A program made the position numbers and the translations under genes. Of a stretch of 64,000 nucleotides of DNA, positions 59,350 to 64,000 are shown piece after piece (within the stretch, counting starts at the first letter, position 1; each line of letters starts with the position of its first letter). The stretch is from Burkholderia latens (GTDB lineage Bacteria > Pseudomonadota > Gammaproteobacteria > Burkholderiales > Burkholderiaceae), in contig NZ_CABVPL010000010.1 of assembly GCF_902499045.1 (NCBI RefSeq), positions 62,001-126,000 on the forward strand, given 5' to 3'. The notes under the pieces were generated by a model. The model was not told where the DNA came from, ran no database searches, and saw only the letters and a program-made list of their open reading frames with translations.

Positions 59350-60921
59350 TTACTTCTTCTTGCCCTTGCGCGCGGCGGCCTTCGGCGCCGCCTTCGCGGG
59401 AGCGGCCTTCGCCGCGCGGGCCGCCGGCTTCGCGACCACGTGCTTCCCGCCGCGCGACTTGCCGCCGACGGACAGGCTCGCACGCTCGATGTGCGCGCCG
59501 CCGGCCGACGTCGCGATTCGCTCCGGACCGGGCTCGGCCGGCACCGCACGGCCGACCGGCACGTGCAGCACGAGCGCCTGGCCCGGCATCGCCATGTCGC
59601 GATGCGTGCGGTTCCACGCCTTCAGCTGGCCGACCGACACGCCGTAGCGGCCCGCCAGCGCGGCCATCGACTGCTTGCGGCGAACGCGGATCAGCATCTT
59701 GCGCGTGTCGGGCACGTCGGGCTCCATCGCGAGCACGCCGTTTTCCGCGACGTCCGCGCTGATGTCCTCGTCGTCGTCATCGCCGCGCGGCACGACGATC
59801 GTCGAGCCCGGCTTCAACCGCATGCCGGCCGGAATCTTGTTGACCGACATCAGCGTATCGGCGTCGACGCCGATCTTCTCCGCGATCGCGGCAGGACGCG
59901 CACGCTCGCTGACCGTGTAGGTGGTCCAAGACGACAGCTGGCCGCCGTACGCCTTCAGGTTCTTCTCGAACGCCGCCGCGTTGTCGAACGGCAGCAGGAT
60001 CTGCGGCTCGGTCGCGCCGAGGATTACCGGCTTCGAGAACGACGGGTTCAGCGAGCGGAACTCGTCGAGCGACAGGTTCGCGAGCTTCGCGGCCACCGCC
60101 ACGTCGATGTCGCGCGACGTCGTGACCGTCACGAAATACGGGTGGTTCGGGATGTCCGGCAGCGCGAGGCCGAACTGCTGCGGATTCGCGATGATGTTCT
60201 TCACCGCCTGCAGCTTCGGCACGTAGTTGCGCGTCTCGTTCGGCATGCGCAGGTTCTGGTAGTCGGTCGGCAGGCCGGCCGCCTGGTTGCGCGCGATCGC
60301 GCGCTGCACGTTGCCCTCGCCCCAGTTGTATGCGGCGAGCGCCAGATACCAGTCGCCGAACATGTCATGCAGGCGCGACAGGTAGTCGAGCGCGGCGCTC
60401 GTCGACGCGAGCACGTCGCGGCGCTCGTCCTGCCACATGTTGCGCTTCAGATTGTAGGTGCGGCCCGTGCCCGGCATGAACTGCCACATGCCCGCGGCCT
60501 TCGCGACCGACAGCGCCTGCGGGTTGTACGCGGATTCGATGAACGGCAGCAGCGCGAGCTCGGTCGGCATGTGGCGCGCCTCGAGCTCCTCGACGATGTG
60601 ATACAGGTACTTCTGCGAGCGCTCGGTCATGCGCTGCACGTAATCGGGCCGCTGCGTGTACCACGTCGTCTGCATGTCGACGAGGTCGCTCTGCAGGTCG
60701 GGCATCTGGAAGCCGCGACGGATGCGCGCCCACAGATCGGAGTCGGCGCTCGTCAGGTCGCCGACCGATTGCTTGTCGACGTCGACGGTTTCTTTGGCGG
60801 TGGCTGATTTACGGAGGTAGGTGGACGTCGCCTGCGAATCGGCGGCGTTGTTGGCGACAGGAGCCTGGCTCGCACAAGCGGCGAGCAGCAGGACCACCAT
60901 CGCACTCAATATAAGTCGCAT
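59350..60921 (-). CDS. mltD: Membrane-bound lytic murein transglycosylase MltD (523 aa)
   Basis: A lipobox signal (MRLILSAMVVLLLAACAS) makes this an envelope lipoprotein. The family 1 lytic transglycosylase domain at about 100-270 carries the catalytic Glu in ALLPFIESAYNPQALSVAKA and GMWQFMPGTGRTY, plus LALAAYNWGEGNV. Two LysM-type segments follow (TYTVSERARPAAIAEKIGVD, then LIRVRRKQSMAALAGRYGVS). The last 35 residues are a Lys/Ala tail (AAPAKAAPKAAARKGKKK), unusual for MltD and possibly a contact for peptidoglycan or nucleic acid. It is divergent from gloB across a 151-base gap. Confidence 0.94.
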   Translation of the reverse strand: MRLILSAMVVLLLAACASQAPVANNAADSQATSTYLRKSATAKETVDVDKQSVGDLTSADSDLWARIRRGFQMPDLQSDLVDMQTTWYTQRPDYVQRMTERSQKYLYHIVEELEARHMPTELALLPFIESAYNPQALSVAKAAGMWQFMPGTGRTYNLKRNMWQDERRDVLASTSAALDYLSRLHDMFGDWYLALAAYNWGEGNVQRAIARNQAAGLPTDYQNLRMPNETRNYVPKLQAVKNIIANPQQFGLALPDIPNHPYFVTVTTSRDIDVAVAAKLANLSLDEFRSLNPSFSKPVILGATEPQILLPFDNAAAFEKNLKAYGGQLSSWTTYTVSERARPAAIAEKIGVDADTLMSVNKIPAGMRLKPGSTIVVPRGDDDDEDISADVAENGVLAMEPDVPDTRKMLIRVRRKQSMAALAGRYGVSVGQLKAWNRTHRDMAMPGQALVLHVPVGRAVPAEPGPERIATSAGGAHIERASLSVGGKSRGGKHVVAKPAARAAKAAPAKAAPKAAARKGKKK

Positions 60922-61072
60922 GAAAATCTCGGCTTCCGACGGCTGGAAATTGCAGGCGATACTACGGAAGTGCGCGCTTCACGTCAATAAAAACACCGAA
61001 AACTCCGCGAAATCCTACATTTGCAGCAATTTTTACAGAGACCACGTGAGGTTTGGAGTCCTCCGGAAAGCA

Positions 61073-61879
61073 TCATCGGAAACGATTTTTCCACTCGCGC
61101 ATCAACGTGAATGCCGCCAGGCGGTCCGGCACCGTTTCGTGCAATTCGGCCTCGAGCGTCGCGTGAATCGCCGCGCTGTCCGAGCGCAGGAACGGGTTGA
61201 CGGCGCGCTCGTGCGCGATCGTGGTCGGCAGCGTCGGCACACCGCGCGCGCGCAGTGCCTGCGCGTCGTCGCGCCACGCGGCGAGCGCCGGATTGCCGGG
61301 CTCGCACGCGAGCGCGAAGCGGATGTTCGACAGCGTGTATTCGTGTGCGCAATGCACGCGCGTGTCGCCGGGCAGCGCCGCGAGCGCGTCGAGCGATCCG
61401 AGCATCTGCGCGGGCGTGCCTTCGAACAGGCGGCCGCAACCGCACGAGAACAGCGTGTCGCCGCAGAACACGTGTGGCGTCGCGGCGCCGTGCCCGGCCG
61501 CCTGGAAATAGGCAATATGGCCGCGCGTATGGCCCGGCACGTCGAGCACGTCGAATGCGAGCGCGGGTGCATCGAGCGTCACGCGATCGCCGCCCGCAAG
61601 CGGCCGCGTGACCACGCCGATCGCCTCGGCCGCCGGGCCGTAAACCGTGAGCGGCACATCGTCCGGTTGGCTATCGCGCAGTGCCGCGACACCGCCGACG
61701 TGGTCGGCGTGATGGTGCGTGAGTAAAATAGCGGTCAACCGCCAGCCGCGCTCCGCAAGAACACGGCGTACCGGAGCGGCTTCACCCGGGTCGACGGCGA
61801 TCGCATCGCGGCCGTCGGAGACGAGCCAGATGTAGTTGTCTTCGAATGCCGGCACCGGCACGTATTCCAGCTCGTTCAT
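61073..61879 (-). CDS. gloB: Hydroxyacylglutathione hydrolase, glyoxalase II (268 aa)
   Basis: GloB hydrolyses S-lactoylglutathione to lactate and glutathione, completing methylglyoxal detoxification. The metallo-beta-lactamase signature is [11 protein letters not shown]. Further metal ligands lie in [12 protein letters not shown] and [20 protein letters not shown], and the family end is [15 protein letters not shown]. The frame is open far upstream, but the ATG at 61879 ([18 protein letters not shown]) matches the family start and length. It is divergent from the methyltransferase gene with only 18 bases between the starts. Confidence 0.96.
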   Translation of the reverse strand: MNELEYVPVPAFEDNYIWLVSDGRDAIAVDPGEAAPVRRVLAERGWRLTAILLTHHHADHVGGVAALRDSQPDDVPLTVYGPAAEAIGVVTRPLAGGDRVTLDAPALAFDVLDVPGHTRGHIAYFQAAGHGAATPHVFCGDTLFSCGCGRLFEGTPAQMLGSLDALAALPGDTRVHCAHEYTLSNIRFALACEPGNPALAAWRDDAQALRARGVPTLPTTIAHERAVNPFLRSDSAAIHATLEAELHETVPDRLAAFTLMREWKNRFR

Positions 61880-61897
61880 GGGCGCGCAATCATCGTT

Positions 61898-62710
61898 ATG
61901 TCCGATCGTCAAATTATAGACTGGCCCGCCTGGACCGACTCGCCGCCCGGCCGCTACGTGCTGGGCTGGGAGCAGGCCCAGCTCGACCGGATCGTGTCCG
62001 ACGTGTTCGGCTTTCACGCGCTGCAGCTCGGCTTGCCGCAGCTCGATGCGCTGCGCGAGAACCGCATGCCGTATCGCGGCCTCGTGCTCGATCCGGCGAG
62101 CGGCGCGAGCGCGCCGTATCGGTATCCATGGGCGCGCGACGCGCACGCCGGCGAGCATGCGCCGGCCGATCGCAGCACGACGTGGTGCGACCTGCTCGAC
62201 CTGCCGTTCGAGTCGCAGAGCGTCGACCTGATCGTGATGCCGCACACGCTCGAATTCACGTCCGACCCTCACCGTCTGCTGCGCGAGGCCGAGCGCGTGC
62301 TGATGCCGGAAGGCCAGCTCGTGATCACCGGCTTCAATTCGCTGAGCCTGTGGGGAATGCGGCAATCGTTCGGGCGCATGGCGAACCGCCCGTTCGTGCC
62401 GGCCGCGCGCGACCAGATCGCGTTCATCCGGCTGAAGGACTGGATCAAGCTGCTCGGCTTCGATCTCGAGCGCGGCCGCTTCGGCTGCTACCGGCCGCCG
62501 CTCGTCACCGACAAATGGCTTGCCCGCTACGGCTTCATGGAAGCCGCCGGCGACCGCTGGTGGCCGATTTTCGGCGCCGTTTACATGGTGACGGCCGTCA
62601 AGCGCGTGCGCGGCATGCGCCTCGTCGGCCCCATCCGGATGAAGAAACCCGTGCTCGCCCCGGGCCTGACGCCGGCCGCCACCCCGACCACCCATCAAGA
62701 AAGTTCATGA
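61898..62710 (+). CDS. Class I SAM-dependent methyltransferase-like protein (270 aa)
   Basis: The protein matches the methyltransferase found between gloB and rnhA in many beta-proteobacteria. It has [20 protein letters not shown] in the SAM-domain centre, [20 protein letters not shown], and [20 protein letters not shown], wording of the methyltransferase type 11 fold. The first motif (a GxGxG loop) is degenerate here: [11 protein letters not shown]. The target is unknown. Its stop overlaps the rnhA ATG (ATGA), so the two are translationally coupled. Confidence 0.85.
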   Translation: MSDRQIIDWPAWTDSPPGRYVLGWEQAQLDRIVSDVFGFHALQLGLPQLDALRENRMPYRGLVLDPASGASAPYRYPWARDAHAGEHAPADRSTTWCDLLDLPFESQSVDLIVMPHTLEFTSDPHRLLREAERVLMPEGQLVITGFNSLSLWGMRQSFGRMANRPFVPAARDQIAFIRLKDWIKLLGFDLERGRFGCYRPPLVTDKWLARYGFMEAAGDRWWPIFGAVYMVTAVKRVRGMRLVGPIRMKKPVLAPGLTPAATPTTHQESS

Positions 62711-63150
62711 CCACCGACACCATCGACATCTACACCGACGGCGCCTGCAAGGGCAACCCCGGCCCCGGCGGCTGGGGCGCACTGCTGCGCTACGGCGACC
62801 GCGAAAAGGAGCTGTTCGGCGGCGAGCCCAACACGACCAACAACCGCATGGAACTGATGGGCGTGATCGCCGCGCTCGAGGCGCTGAAGCGGCCGTGCCG
62901 CGTGATCGTCCATACCGACTCGCAGTACGTGCAGAAAGGCATCAGCGAGTGGATCCATGGCTGGAAGAAAAAAGGCTGGGTCACCGCGGCGAAAACGCCG
63001 GTGAAGAACGCCGACCTGTGGAAGCGGCTCGATGCGCTCGTGGTGCAGCACGACGTCGAATGGCGCTGGGTGAAGGGCCACGCGGGCCACCCCGAAAACG
63101 AACGCGCCGACGCGCTCGCGAATCGCGGCGTCGAATCGCTCGCGGCCTGA
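62707..63150 (+). CDS. rnhA: Ribonuclease HI (147 aa)
   Basis: RNase HI cuts the RNA strand of RNA-DNA hybrids. The four catalytic acids are visible: Asp in [19 protein letters not shown], Glu in [13 protein letters not shown], Asp in [14 protein letters not shown], and Asp in [12 protein letters not shown], with the catalytic His in [10 protein letters not shown]. The basic protrusion ([17 protein letters not shown]) is present. The ATG at 62707 overlaps the methyltransferase stop, and dnaQ begins 50 bases downstream. Confidence 0.97.
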   Translation: MTTDTIDIYTDGACKGNPGPGGWGALLRYGDREKELFGGEPNTTNNRMELMGVIAALEALKRPCRVIVHTDSQYVQKGISEWIHGWKKKGWVTAAKTPVKNADLWKRLDALVVQHDVEWRWVKGHAGHPENERADALANRGVESLAA

Positions 63151-63200
63151 ACCCGCGCCGCCCTCCTCTCTTTTCCGATTTATCCGCCGATTTATCCGAC

Positions 63201-63935
63201 ATGCGCCAGATCATTCTCGATACTGAAACCACCGGCCTGAACCCCCGCACGGGCGACCGCCTGATCGAAATCGGCTGCGTCGAGCTGCTGAACCGGCGGC
63301 TCACCGGCAACAACCTGCACATCTACGTGAATCCGGAGCGCGACAGCGATCCGGGCGCGCTGGCCGTGCACGGCCTCACGACCGAGTTCCTGAGCGACAA
63401 GCCGAAGTTCGCGGAAGTCGTCGACCAGATCCGCGACTTCGTGAAGGGCGCCGAGCTGATCATCCACAACGCGCCGTTCGATCTCGGGTTTCTCGACGCC
63501 GAATTCGCGCGGCTCGGCCTGCCGCCCTTCACCGAGCATTGCGGCGGCGTGATCGACACGCTGGTGCAGGCCAAGCAGATGTTCCCCGGCAAGCGCAATT
63601 CGCTCGACGCGCTGTGCGACCGCTTCGGCATCAGCAACGCGCACCGTACGCTGCACGGCGCGCTGCTCGACTCGGAGCTGCTCGCCGAAGTCTATCTCGC
63701 GATGACGCGCGGCCAGGACAGCCTGGTCATCGACATGCTCGACGACGTCGGCGCCGAAGGCGGCGCGGCCAACGGCCAGCGCGTGTCGCTCGCGGCGCTC
63801 GACCTGCCCGTGATCGCGGCCAGCGACGACGAGCTGGCCGCGCACCAGACACAGCTCGACGAACTCGACAAGTCGGTCAAGGGCACCTGCGTGTGGCGCC
63901 AGACCGCCGACGCGGACACCGCGCAGGCCGCCTGA
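63201..63935 (+). CDS. dnaQ: DNA polymerase III epsilon subunit (244 aa)
   Basis: DnaQ is the 3'-5' proofreading exonuclease of the replicative polymerase. Exo I is ILDTETTGLNP, Exo II is IIHNAPFDLGFLDAEF, and Exo III with the catalytic His and Asp is RTLHGALLDSELLAEVYL. The C-terminal part (about 190-244) is a variable linker and the likely alpha-subunit-binding tail. Length and the rnhA-dnaQ order are standard for proteobacteria. Confidence 0.96.
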   Translation: MRQIILDTETTGLNPRTGDRLIEIGCVELLNRRLTGNNLHIYVNPERDSDPGALAVHGLTTEFLSDKPKFAEVVDQIRDFVKGAELIIHNAPFDLGFLDAEFARLGLPPFTEHCGGVIDTLVQAKQMFPGKRNSLDALCDRFGISNAHRTLHGALLDSELLAEVYLAMTRGQDSLVIDMLDDVGAEGGAANGQRVSLAALDLPVIAASDDELAAHQTQLDELDKSVKGTCVWRQTADADTAQAA

Positions 63936-64000
63936 CGCGGCAGCCGCCCCGCCGCGCGTGCGGCTGCGCCTACACGCGCGGCTGCAGCGCGATCACCGCC

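Noticed and set aside
63970-64000. A possible gene end on the minus strand at the window edge (reading AVIALQPRV then stop).
   Set aside because: Only ten codons are visible, too few to support a gene call.

Overview
The window is high-GC proteobacterial DNA and looks like the main chromosome of a Burkholderia cepacia complex species. The support is gene order and protein content recalled from memory: pstSCAB-phoUBR next to ppk/ppx, glmM-folP-ftsH-rlmE, greA-carB-lysE-carA, gloB-methyltransferase-rnhA-dnaQ, and an OlsB-type ornithine-lipid acyltransferase. No database search was possible, so the species is not fixed.

Region 1 (1-15150) is an accessory block ending at the 3' end of a tRNA-Arg(UCU) gene. 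All genes lie on the minus strand. A 2750-residue two-partner-secretion exoprotein has a contact-dependent-inhibition layout: TPS domain, filamentous repeats, DUF637-like pretoxin region and a short, lower-GC C-terminal tip. A 92-residue candidate immunity gene follows at once. Further on, a second short exoprotein, an unlisted 45-residue membrane peptide and the TpsB transporter (cut by the window edge) form a tightly coupled operon. Between this locus and the tRNA are a group II decarboxylase-like protein with Tyr in place of the PLP-binding Lys, and a decayed bacterioferritin remnant.

Region 2 (15150-24650) is core-like: uppP, an aldose epimerase, an NlpD-type LysM/LytM lipoprotein, an acyl-CoA synthetase, a DUF2288 protein, a MATE transporter, olsB, sixA and several very small proteins, ending in tRNA-Pro(UGG) with a strong terminator.

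Region 3 (24690-33680) is a second accessory block on the 3' side of tRNA-Pro. It carries a compact type VI secretion cassette on the minus strand: VgrG, a multidomain cell-wall-hydrolase-like effector (LytM-like, SH3-like, EF-hand and lysozyme-like parts), a secreted immunity candidate and a PAAR tip protein. Around it are broken genes: a frameshifted two-repeat zinc-ribbon protein, a frameshifted second PAAR gene and a stop-interrupted regulator-like fragment.

Region 4 (33800-64000) is conserved housekeeping sequence. The phosphate regulon runs on the minus strand (pstS-pstC-pstA-pstB-phoU-phoB-phoR) and polyphosphate metabolism lies beside it (ppk plus strand, ppx minus strand). Pho-box-like repeats stand before both pstS and ppk, so phosphate starvation probably drives uptake and polyphosphate storage together. 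Then come glmM, folP, ftsH, rlmE, yhbY, a DUF4149 protein, greA, carB, a LysE exporter, carA, an MFS transporter, mltD, gloB, a methyltransferase, rnhA and dnaQ. Clear hairpin terminators separate most of these units.
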